Part shown: positions 1 to 5,046 of the stretch, in pieces
Layout: each line of letters opens with the position of its first letter
Numbering within the stretch: position 1 is the first letter of the stretch
From: Microbacteriaceae bacterium
Lineage (GTDB): Bacteria > Actinomycetota > Actinomycetes > Actinomycetales > Microbacteriaceae
NCBI GenBank assembly: GCA_012719255.1
Contig: JAAYAS010000130.1
Span: 1 to 5,046 of the forward strand
Direction: 5' to 3'
Length of the DNA stretch: 5,046 nt
Position numbers and translations under genes: made by a program
The notes under the pieces: model-generated
Databases searched by the model: none
Seen by the model: only the letters and a program-made list of their open reading frames with translations
Told to the model about the DNA's origin: nothing

Positions 1-691
1 CGAGCATCTCGGGGCTCGCGCCGGTGAGTCCGTCGACGGCGTAGGTCCAGGTCTCGGGGTAGGCGGTCGCGAGCCGGCGCACGAGCGAGCGCCGGTCGGC
101 GTCGGGCCGGATGCGGCCGATCGCGTCGCGCGCGACCACCACCTTCTCGAGCTCGCCGGCCTCGATGCGGGCGATCGCGGTCTCGAGCGCGGCGCGGTGG
201 GCGGCGCGGTCCATGAGGCCGTCGGCGAGGCCGGTGCGGGCGTCGGGGCCCGCCGGCTCGGGCTCGGGCAGCGGCGCCTCGAGACCCCAGTCGTCGATCG
301 CGGCGTCGCCGATCTCGGCGAGAGGCGCGATCTCGGTGACGAAGGCGATGCCGTCGCGGCGGCCGACGACCCGCCGCGGCACCCGCAGCACGCTCGGCGC
401 GGCGCTCGCCGCCGAGAACGCGAACGCGCCGAAGGCGATGAGGCCGGAGCCCGGCACCTGCGCGTCGTCGGTGATCGCGGCGCCCTCGACGAGCGCCCGC
501 CAGGCCGCACGGGCCTCGGCGATGCGGCCGGCACCGGCGAACTCGCCGCGCCACACGCATCCGCGCCCGACGACGCCGTCGCCGCGGCGCAGCACGAGCG
601 CGGGGTCGCGGGGATCGGCGTAGCGCAGCAGCTCGCCCGGATCGGCGATGCGGCGGGTGCGCACGCGCAGGCGGGGCAGCTCCGAAGTCAC
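1..691 (-). CDS. menF: Isochorismate synthase MenF, N-terminal part (cut by left edge)
   Basis: This gene encodes a chorismate-utilising enzyme that isomerises chorismate to isochorismate, the entry step of menaquinone synthesis in the cytoplasm. Only the first 230 codons are present. The GTG start at 691 is chosen because it begins the conserved-looking N-terminus and has a TACGCT box 7 bases upstream. Visible hallmarks are GELEKVVVARD at residues 179-189, which matches the MenF/EntC segment carrying the catalytic lysine (here K183), and ETWTYAVDGLTGASPEML at 213-230, the start of the conserved chorismate-binding block with its GASPE motif. Residues 1-160 form the variable N-terminal part of the family. 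The active-site glutamates and magnesium ligands lie beyond the edge. Salicylate or siderophore-type isochorismate synthases share these motifs, but menD nearby on the same strand favours MenF. It follows the PPK2 gene, 127 bases downstream of that gene's stop. Confidence 0.9.
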   Translation of the reverse strand, partial: MTSELPRLRVRTRRIADPGELLRYADPRDPALVLRRGDGVVGRGCVWRGEFAGAGRIAEARAAWRALVEGAAITDDAQVPGSGLIAFGAFAFSAASAAPSVLRVPRRVVGRRDGIAFVTEIAPLAEIGDAAIDDWGLEAPLPEPEPAGPDARTGLADGLMDRAAHRAALETAIARIEAGELEKVVVARDAIGRIRPDADRRSLVRRLATAYPETWTYAVDGLTGASPEML

Positions 692-698
692 GCCCGCC

Positions 699-704
699 AG
701 CGTA
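699..704 (-). promoter_or_regulatory. Probable -10 box of menF, leaderless type
   Basis: Read on the minus strand, the box is TACGCT, followed by 7 bases (GGCGGGC) and then the GTG start. This fits the TAnnnT -10 pattern of actinobacterial housekeeping promoters, placed so that transcription would begin at or next to the start codon. No clear Shine-Dalgarno sequence or -35 box is visible. If the box is active, menF has its own promoter as well as any read-through from PPK2. Confidence 0.5.
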
Positions 705-720
705 CCCGCCGCGCGCCGGG

Positions 721-813
721 GGCATCCGGGGGGTCGCGCGCGTCCCGCGCGCATCCGGGGCCCGATGCATCCGGGGCCCGCGCGCATCCCGGCCCCGCGC
801 GCATCCCGGCCCC
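721..813. repeat. Short tandem repeat on a GCATCC core between the PPK2 gene and menF
   Basis: GCATCC occurs at 722, 751, 767, 784 and 801, with a one-mismatch copy (GCGTCC) at 740. The last two units, 780-796 and 797-813, are identical 17-base copies (GCGCGCATCCCGGCCCC). The two before them (747-763 and 764-779) are close variants ending in GGGGCCC. The 8-base palindrome GATGCATC (764-771) is flanked by GGGCCC on both sides (758-763 and 774-779), so a GC-rich hairpin is possible. No T-run follows it, so it is not a typical intrinsic terminator. It could still slow polymerase after the PPK2 stop. Confidence 0.7.
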
Positions 814-818
814 GCGGG

Positions 819-1721
819 CTACGAGTTCGCGAGCCGCTCGCGCTCGACGTCGGGATCGAACGTCGCCTCGGGCCACTCGAGGTGCATGCCGCGCAGCGTC
901 TCGAGCAGGATCGCCTTGACGATGAGCCGCGCGTACCACTTCTTGTTCGCCGGGATGCACCACCACGGCGCGAGCGGCGTCGACGTGCGCTCGAGGGCGA
1001 TCTGGTAGGCCTCGGCGTACTCGTCCCACAGCTCGCGCTCGTCGATGTCGCCGGGGTTGTACTTCCAGTGCTTGTCGGGGCGGTCGAGGCGCTCGAGCAG
1101 CCGCTCGGCCTGCTCGTCGCGGCCGACGTGGAGCATGATCTTGATCACCTTCGTGCCCTGGTCGACGAGCTCGCGCTCGAAATCGATGATCGCGCTGTAG
1201 CGGCGCTCGATCTCCTCGGGCGGCGCCATCCCGCGTACCCGCTGCACGAGCACGTCCTCGTAGTGCGAGCGGTCGAAGATGCCGATCATGCCCGGCGGCG
1301 GCACCTCCTTGCGGATGCGCCAGAGGAAGTCGTGCTTGCGCTCCTCCTCGGTCGGCTTCTTGAACGACGCGATGTGGAGGCCCTGCGGGTCGACCGACCC
1401 GAACACGTGCCGGACGATGCCGCCCTTGCCCGCCGCATCCATGCCCTGCAGCACGACGAGCACGCTCGGCGCGTTCGGCAGCTCGGCGCGGGCCTGCGCG
1501 TACATGCGCTCCTGCAGATCGGCGAGCTCCTCGTCGCGCGAGGCGAACAGCTCCGAGCCGAGCTGCTTGCCGTTCTCCTCCGGCAGGCCCGGCGTCGAGT
1601 CGGGGTCGATGTCGGCGAGCCGGAACCCCGATCGCACCTCGAGCCGCCGCGCCTCGTGGAGGTCGACCGGATTGGGCAGGGGCTTGACGGTCTTGGCCTT
1701 CTTGCCGTTCTTCTTCGCCAT
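819..1721 (-). CDS. ppk2: PPK2-family polyphosphate:nucleotide phosphotransferase
   Basis: This is a complete 300-residue cytoplasmic kinase of the PPK2 family, which transfers phosphate between inorganic polyphosphate and nucleoside mono- or diphosphates. It has a single P-loop domain with Walker A GMDAAGKGG at 93-101, Walker B with the catalytic aspartate in IFDRSHYEDV at 148-157, and a helical lid near 200-222 ending in RLDRPDKHWKY. The C-terminal block APWWCIPANKKWY (251-263) is also typical. The N-terminal FRLADIDPDSTPG (33-45) and the HYED form of the Walker B motif, instead of WYNR, resemble the group that includes the Meiothermus and Deinococcus enzymes (often called class III, active on both AMP and ADP), as recalled from memory. 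The substrate class is therefore an inference. The first 30 residues are lysine-rich and then variable. The ATG start at 1721 is supported by a TAGGCT box 6 bases upstream. The gene lies between menD and menF on the same strand. Confidence 0.93.
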   Translation of the reverse strand: MAKKNGKKAKTVKPLPNPVDLHEARRLEVRSGFRLADIDPDSTPGLPEENGKQLGSELFASRDEELADLQERMYAQARAELPNAPSVLVVLQGMDAAGKGGIVRHVFGSVDPQGLHIASFKKPTEEERKHDFLWRIRKEVPPPGMIGIFDRSHYEDVLVQRVRGMAPPEEIERRYSAIIDFERELVDQGTKVIKIMLHVGRDEQAERLLERLDRPDKHWKYNPGDIDERELWDEYAEAYQIALERTSTPLAPWWCIPANKKWYARLIVKAILLETLRGMHLEWPEATFDPDVERERLANS

Positions 1722-1727
1722 GTCCCG

Positions 1728-1733
1728 AGCCTA
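1728..1733 (-). promoter_or_regulatory. Probable -10 box of the PPK2 gene, leaderless type
   Basis: The minus-strand sequence TAGGCT is followed by CGGGAC and then the ATG. This places the expected transcription start at the A of the ATG, so the gene could be translated without a leader. The box lies in the loop and arm of a small inverted repeat, CCCGA (1724-1728) with TCGGG (1735-1739). On a longer transcript reading through from menD, that repeat would form a hairpin right before the start codon. No AGGAGG-like site is present. Confidence 0.55.
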
Positions 1734-1764
1734 GTCGGGCCCGCCCGAGCACCCCCTCCGCATC

Positions 1765-1821
1765 CGACCGGGAGTTGCACCTGCCACCACCGGTGGGAAT
1801 TCGGCCGGGAGTTGCCGCTGC
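1765..1821. repeat. Direct repeat pair flanking a 10-base palindrome between menD and the PPK2 gene
   Basis: Two 20-base copies, 1765-1784 and 1802-1821, agree at 17 of 20 positions and share CCGGGAGTTGC. They are spaced 37 bases apart, start to start. Between them, at 1787-1796, is the perfect palindrome CCACCGGTGG, and another ACCGGT lies at 1826-1831. The block fills the spacer after the menD stop and lies roughly 30-90 bases upstream of the PPK2 -10 box. It could be a regulator site for PPK2, a 3' structure for menD, or a dispersed intergenic repeat. The sequence alone does not decide. Confidence 0.6.
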
Positions 1822-1843
1822 GAGTACCGGTCGGGGCGTCGGG

Positions 1844-4042
1844 TCAGCGGGCGAGCGGCACTTCGATGACGACGCGGCCCGAGGCGGTGAGCGCGCCCTC
1901 GAGGTCGCCGCGGGTCGCCGCGCGCCGGTACTCCCAGCCGTGTGCCCGCGCGAGCGCCTCGACGTCGAGCGCGAGCGGCGTGTACTGCACCCGGTCGAAG
2001 GCGGCGGGCGCCGCCGAGCCGCGCACCTCGAGCCCGTCGAAGATCGTGCCGCCGCCGTCGTTGCCGACGATCACCTGCATCCGCGGCGCCGGCTCGCCGC
2101 CCTGCGCGACGAGCAGCGATGCGGCGTCGTGCGCGAACGCGAGGTCGCCGATGAGCAGCCGGGTCGTGCCGGCGCGCGCCTTCTCGTCGTCGCCGAACTG
2201 GCTCGCGGTCGCGACGCCGAGCGCCGTGGCGATCGTGCCGTCGATGCCGGCGAGGCCGCGGTTCGCGTGCACCCGGATGCGCTTGCCCGGCACCTGCGCG
2301 TCGAGATCGCGGATGAGCCGGGATGCGGCGAGCACGAGCCGGTCGTGCGGCCAGGTCGCGCGCCACACGGCGTCGGCGAGCATCGCGCGGGTGACCGCCT
2401 CGCGGGAGACGGCGAGCTCCTCGCGGCCGAAGCGGGCGCGCTCGCGGAGGTCGTCGCTGCGCGAGGCGGCGACGTCGGGCGCGGCCGCATCGGTCGAGCG
2501 GGCGGCCTCGAGCGCGCGGGAGGCGGCGAGCCAGCCCTGCATCCACTCGTCGGCCTCGGCGCGCAGCTCGGTCGCCTCGACGCGCGGCATCAGCGAGGTG
2601 GCGCCGAAGGCGGTGATGCGGAGGGTCGCGCAGTGCTCCTCGGCGTCGACGCTCGATCCGGCGCGCACCTCATCGGCGGCGCCGGCCGCCGCGGGGTCGG
2701 GACGCCGGCGCGGCACCGCGGTGCGCACGACCGGGGCGGCCTCGTCGTCGACCACGACGACGCGCACGCCGTCGCGCCGCAGCAGCGCGGGGATCTCGCG
2801 GGTGAGCGTCGGATGCCCGACGACGATCGCGAGCTCGATGCCGTCGCGCAGCCCCGGCGCCGGACTGTCGGGACCGAGCAGGTCGCGGTGCGCGACGACG
2901 ACGTTGCCGCCGAAGCGCGAGCCGCTCGACGGCTCGGCGATGAGCGGCCAGCCGCCCTGCCGGGCGAGGCGCTCGCCGAGCGGGCCCGCGCCGTCGCCGG
3001 CGATGACGATGCCGCGCATCCAGTCGGCCGGGTCGAGCTCGATCGTGCCGCTCGCGCGCTCGGGGTTCGCGCCGAGGCGGGCCGGTTGCGCGCCGGGCCC
3101 CGCTTCGACGAACGGCACGAGCTGCTCGGGGATGGCCGGGGCCGGGTCGTCGTCGGCATCCCGACCGGTGCTCGCGGGCGCATCGGCGGCACCTGCGACT
3201 CCCGGCCGATCCGCGGCGCTGTGGGCGGCGAGGTCGGCGGCGATCGCCGCGGCGAGGTCGGCGGGCAGGCCGCGCGGGCGGTGGCGGGGCATGCGCCGGT
3301 CGCGCTCCTCGCTGAGTCCGCCGGATGCGGCGAGCAGCTCGGCCGGGTCGGTCGCGGCGGCGCCGTCGGCGGGGGTCGCGGCGGCAGTGCCGTCGGCGGG
3401 GGTCCCGGCGGCGGCAGTCGCGGGGGTCGCGCCGTCGTCGTGCTCGGCGGTCGCGTCGGCGCCGACCGCATCCCCCGCCGCGAACGGCCGCGGCACGCGG
3501 CCGTCGAGCGCCGGCACCGGTCCCGAGAGCGGCTCGCGGAACGCGAGGTTGAGGTGGAACGCGCCCGCCGCATCCGCGAGCAGCGCGCCCGCGGCGCGCC
3601 AGTCGCCGAGGTCGTCGCCCTCGGCGGGCGCCGGCAGCGTCGCCGACGGCACGAGCGGGCCGAACAGGCCCTGCTGCACCGTCGTCTGGTTCGCGCCGAT
3701 GCCGTGCAGCTCGGCCGGCCGGTCGGCGGTGAGCGCGATGAGCGGCACCCCCGCGTGATGCGCCTCGAGCATCGCCGGGTGGAGGTTCGCGACGGCGGTG
3801 CCCGAGGTGGTGATCACCGCGACCGCCCGCTCCGACTCGCGGGCGAGGCCGAGCGCGAAGTACGCGGCCGAGCGCTCGTCGACGCGCACGTGCAGCCGCA
3901 CAGCGCCGACCCGCTCGAGCTCGGCGGCGACGAGGGCCAGCGCCTGCGAGCGCGAGCCGGGGCAGACGACGAGGTCGCGCATCCCGCCGCGCACCGCGGC
4001 GACGAGCAGTTCGACCGCCGCGTCGAGGGCGGGCGAGGTCAC
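1844..4042 (-). CDS. menD: MenD, SEPHCHC synthase (ThDP-dependent), with a long internal insert
   Basis: MenD decarboxylates 2-oxoglutarate on thiamine diphosphate and adds the succinic semialdehyde unit to isochorismate, giving SEPHCHC in menaquinone synthesis. The N-terminal PYR domain shows CPGSRS (27-32), DERSA (55-59, with E56 in the place of the cofactor-activating glutamate), TSGTAVANLHPAMLEA (79-94), GANQTT (116-121) and NLAFREPL (165-172). The central domain shows IVIAGDG (345-351) and GWPLIAEPSSGSR (364-376). The C-terminal PP domain shows ANRGLAGIDGTIATALG (593-609) and the ThDP/Mg motif GDL (632-634) to GNDGGGTIF (660-668). At 732 residues it is about 150 longer than usual. Most of the excess is an Ala/Pro/Asp-rich stretch at about 185-335, between the PYR and central domains. 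A further Ala-rich stretch lies near 445-535. All catalytic blocks are intact. The GTG start overlaps the upstream gene's stop (GTGA), with no visible ribosome site, which suggests translational coupling. Confidence 0.95.
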   Translation of the reverse strand: MTSPALDAAVELLVAAVRGGMRDLVVCPGSRSQALALVAAELERVGAVRLHVRVDERSAAYFALGLARESERAVAVITTSGTAVANLHPAMLEAHHAGVPLIALTADRPAELHGIGANQTTVQQGLFGPLVPSATLPAPAEGDDLGDWRAAGALLADAAGAFHLNLAFREPLSGPVPALDGRVPRPFAAGDAVGADATAEHDDGATPATAAAGTPADGTAAATPADGAAATDPAELLAASGGLSEERDRRMPRHRPRGLPADLAAAIAADLAAHSAADRPGVAGAADAPASTGRDADDDPAPAIPEQLVPFVEAGPGAQPARLGANPERASGTIELDPADWMRGIVIAGDGAGPLGERLARQGGWPLIAEPSSGSRFGGNVVVAHRDLLGPDSPAPGLRDGIELAIVVGHPTLTREIPALLRRDGVRVVVVDDEAAPVVRTAVPRRRPDPAAAGAADEVRAGSSVDAEEHCATLRITAFGATSLMPRVEATELRAEADEWMQGWLAASRALEAARSTDAAAPDVAASRSDDLRERARFGREELAVSREAVTRAMLADAVWRATWPHDRLVLAASRLIRDLDAQVPGKRIRVHANRGLAGIDGTIATALGVATASQFGDDEKARAGTTRLLIGDLAFAHDAASLLVAQGGEPAPRMQVIVGNDGGGTIFDGLEVRGSAAPAAFDRVQYTPLALDVEALARAHGWEYRRAATRGDLEGALTASGRVVIEVPLAR
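3351..3425. repeat. Imperfect 24/27-base tandem repeat inside menD
   Basis: On the plus strand, three units begin with GTCgCGGCGG or GTCcCGGCGG and end in GGGG: 3351-3374 (24 bases), 3375-3401 (27 bases) and 3402-3425 (24 bases). A partial fourth begins at 3426. All lengths are multiples of three, so the menD frame is kept. They encode TPADG/TAAA-like peptide repeats at about residues 205-231. This is a plausible source of the low-complexity insert by slippage. Confidence 0.65.
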
Positions 4043-4509
4043 GAGCTGCGCGCGTCGTCGTCGCGGTCGGCGCCGTTGCGCTCGTCGGCGTCGCCGTCGT
4101 CGTCATCGGCGTCGTCGGCCTCGATCACCGGGTTCGCGCCGGTGTGGTTCGACGGGTGGTTGCGCATGGTCTCCTGCCGGGCCTGCTCGATCTCCTCGTC
4201 GAGCTTGCGCATCTCCTCCTCGAGGGCGCGGATGCGGGCGTCGTGCTCGCGATCGGCGCGCAGCTGCTCGAGGTAGGCCGGGTCCTCGTCGGGCATCGGG
4301 GCGGCGGGCGCCTCGAACTGCTTTCGCGACATCTTGCCGATGAAGATCCACAGCAGCGGGCCGACGACCGGCAGCAGCAGGATGACGACGAGCCAGGCCG
4401 GCTTCTGCAGCACCTTCGCCCGGCGGCCGTCGGTCATCGCGCAATCGACCGTCGCGTACACCGTGAGCACGACGACGATCACGACGGCAAGGATGATCGC
4501 GCGGGACAT
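4039..4509 (-). CDS. PLDc_N-domain small membrane protein
   Basis: This is a 156-residue integral membrane protein of the PLDc_N type, named for the membrane region found at the N-terminus of cardiolipin synthases. It has no phospholipase catalytic HKD motif, so enzyme activity is not expected. Helix 1 is at about 4-21 (IILAVVIVVVLTVYATVDCA region) and helix 2 at about 38-58, with the family signature KPAWLVVILLLPVVGPLLW at 36-54. A charged region likely to form a coiled coil follows at 78-116 (LEQLRADREHDARIRALEEE onward), then a very acidic tail at 130-156 rich in Asp. The start at 4509 is preferred over an in-frame ATG at 4521 because it begins just before helix 1 and has TATGCT 7 bases upstream; the ATG at 4521 lies inside that box. 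It is first in the transcription unit, and its TGA overlaps the menD GTG. Its function is unknown. Confidence 0.85.
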   Translation of the reverse strand: MSRAIILAVVIVVVLTVYATVDCAMTDGRRAKVLQKPAWLVVILLLPVVGPLLWIFIGKMSRKQFEAPAAPMPDEDPAYLEQLRADREHDARIRALEEEMRKLDEEIEQARQETMRNHPSNHTGANPVIEADDADDDDGDADERNGADRDDDARSS

Positions 4510-4516
4510 GCCGACC

Positions 4517-4522
4517 AGCATA
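4517..4522 (-). promoter_or_regulatory. Probable -10 box of the PLDc_N-menD unit, leaderless type
   Basis: Minus-strand TATGCT is followed by GGTCGGC (7 bases) and then the ATG at 4509. It fits TAnnnT well and would serve both the membrane protein gene and the overlapping menD. No convincing -35 box is seen 17-18 bases further upstream. Confidence 0.55.
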
Positions 4523-4542
4523 GGCGAGCGCACCTGAGCGCC

Positions 4543-4574
4543 CCGCCGCGGCGGCCGTGATGCGGATGCATGCA
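4543..4574. other. Divergent intergenic region with two palindromes
   Basis: The region between the two divergent promoters (4523-4623) carries no gene. It contains a perfect 12-base palindrome CCGCCGCGGCGG at 4543-4554 and an 8-base palindrome TGCATGCA at 4567-4574. The second overlaps the hexamer GGATGC. Their position between two outward-facing -10 boxes would suit a shared operator, but in DNA this GC-rich the first palindrome is easily expected by chance. Confidence 0.3.
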
Positions 4575-4623
4575 CCCGCGCTCGGCGGGCGCGGAGCCGC
4601 GCGGGGCGGCCCGGCGCCGAACG

Positions 4624-4629
4624 TAGACT
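4624..4629 (+). promoter_or_regulatory. Probable -10 box of the DUF4229 gene, leaderless type
   Basis: TAGACT is followed by GGCCGG and then the ATG at 4636. This is the same 6-base spacing as the PPK2 gene. The expected transcription start falls on or next to the start codon. No -35 consensus is recognisable and there is no purine-rich ribosome site other than the weak GGCCGG. Confidence 0.55.
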
Positions 4630-4635
4630 GGCCGG

Positions 4636-5046
4636 ATGGATCTCTCCCGCGCCTGGATCATCTACGTCGCCGTGCGCCTCGTCTCGTTCGTCGTCCCCTT
4701 CGCCCTCGTCATGCTCGCGCTGCCGGGATGGGAGTGGAACTGGCTGCTCGGCGCGGTGTTCGGCGCGCTCGCGAGCCAGGCGATCTCGGTGATCGCGCTG
4801 CGGCCGCACCGGGAGCGCATCGCGCAGGGGCTCGCCGAGCGCCGGGCCGCCGAGGAGCGCCCGCGCGAGACCCGCCGCGCGATCGACCTCGAGGAGGACG
4901 CCGACCTCGACGCGCACGAGGCGGCCGACGCCCCCGAGAGCGCTGAGCCCGACGCTCGCCGGAGTGCTGAGCCCGTCGAAGCACGGCCGGACCCTTCGAC
5001 AGGCTCAGGGGCCTCGACCGACCCGGAGACCCCGAGCGACCCGGAG
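4636..5046 (+). CDS. DUF4229-type small membrane protein (cut by right edge)
   Basis: The reading frame opens with an ATG at 4636 and runs 137 codons to the window end without a stop. Helix 1 spans about 7-29 (WIIYVAVRLVSFVVPFALVM region) and helix 2 about 35-55, followed by RPHRERIAQGLAERRAAEE (56-74), a basic then acidic amphipathic stretch. This two-helix plan with an arginine-rich segment after helix 2 matches my memory of DUF4229 proteins, which in Microbacteriaceae often sit next to menaquinone genes. From about residue 75 the protein is a disordered, Asp/Glu/Pro/Ser-rich tail. Residues 101-125 are encoded by REP-like palindromes, and codons there (GCT, AGT, GAA, GCA, CCT, ACA, TCA) break with the G/C-ending codons around them. 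The gene is divergent from PLDc_N-menD. Molecular function is unknown, and the family call is moderately sure. Confidence 0.75.
   Translation, partial: MDLSRAWIIYVAVRLVSFVVPFALVMLALPGWEWNWLLGAVFGALASQAISVIALRPHRERIAQGLAERRAAEERPRETRRAIDLEEDADLDAHEAADAPESAEPDARRSAEPVEARPDPSTGSGASTDPETPSDPE
4938..5010. repeat. REP-like palindrome cluster inside the DUF4229 gene
   Basis: Three related elements share a CTGAGCC(C/T)G core. Copy 1 (4938-4957) has the core between GAGCG and CGCTC. Copy 2 (4964-4984) has it between GTGCT and AGCAC. Copy 3 (4992-5010) is inverted, CCCTTCGACAGGCTCAGGG, closed by CCCT and AGGG. The end arms differ between copies yet remain self-complementary. Copies 2 and 3 also pair with each other, 4967-4981 with 4994-5008 (14 of 15 pairs), around a 12-base loop. 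From memory, TTCGACAGGCTCAG-type sequences are dispersed, abundant repeats in several bacterial genomes. Confidence 0.75.

Noticed and set aside
758..779. A possible intrinsic terminator after the PPK2 stop
   Set aside because: The GGGCCC arms can form a hairpin around GATGCATC, but no T-run follows in either direction. It is reported only as part of the repeat.
1724..1739. A riboswitch or attenuator at the PPK2 start
   Set aside because: There is only a 5-base-pair stem with a 6-base loop. It overlaps a good -10 box, so it would not be transcribed from that promoter.
3351..3425. A CRISPR-like array
   Set aside because: The units are directly adjacent, imperfect and in frame within menD, with no unique spacers between identical repeats.
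648..3758. A plus-strand open frame of 1036 codons antisense to the PPK2 gene and menD
   Set aside because: It is a shadow of GC-rich minus-strand genes. Its translation is Arg/Ala/Ser-rich with no recognisable domain, while the opposite strand encodes clear PPK2 and MenD motifs.
1775..4276. A plus-strand open frame of 833 codons antisense to menD and the PLDc_N gene
   Set aside because: Its composition is low-complexity Gly/Arg/Ala with no family resemblance, and the minus strand holds the intact MenD motifs in the same interval.
4510..4917. An upstream extension of the PLDc_N reading frame to a start at 4917
   Set aside because: The extra residues would run antisense through the divergent promoter region and into the DUF4229 gene. 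They do not resemble the family, which begins just before the first membrane helix at 4509.

Overview
The window looks like chromosomal DNA from a very GC-rich actinobacterium, probably a member of the Microbacteriaceae (order Micrococcales). This placement is inferred, not measured. The evidence is the strong GC bias at third codon positions, GTG starts, TAnnnT boxes 6-7 bases before start codons, and a menaquinone gene group with PLDc_N and DUF4229 membrane proteins alongside.

Layout, left to right. The left edge cuts the minus-strand gene menF (isochorismate synthase), of which the N-terminal 230 codons are present (1-691). A short GC-rich spacer built from repeats of a GCATCC-containing unit follows (about 721-813). 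Next, also on the minus strand, is a complete 300-residue PPK2-type polyphosphate:nucleotide phosphotransferase (819-1721). A 122-base spacer holds a 20-base direct repeat around a 10-base palindrome. Then comes a complete but unusually long menD (732 residues, 1844-4042), whose stop is followed by that spacer. menD overlaps by 4 bases a small two-helix PLDc_N membrane protein (4039-4509), which lies upstream of it in the same transcription unit. A divergent 126-base intergenic region separates this from a plus-strand DUF4229-type membrane protein (4636 to the right edge, cut).

Function. MenF converts chorismate to isochorismate. MenD condenses isochorismate with the ThDP-bound succinic semialdehyde unit from 2-oxoglutarate to give SEPHCHC. 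These are the first two committed steps of menaquinone (vitamin K2) synthesis. The PPK2 enzyme, which moves phosphate between polyphosphate and nucleotides, sits between them. The two small membrane proteins have no established role in the pathway; only their position links them to it.

I see no CRISPR array, transposase, tRNA, rRNA, phage gene or toxin-antitoxin pair, and no previously undescribed multi-gene system. The points worth a second look are: four of five start codons look leaderless; MenD has a large low-complexity insert between domains; a REP-like palindrome cluster lies inside the DUF4229 coding sequence; the hexamer GCATCC/GGATGC is in strong excess throughout the window; and two intergenic spacers contain repeats.
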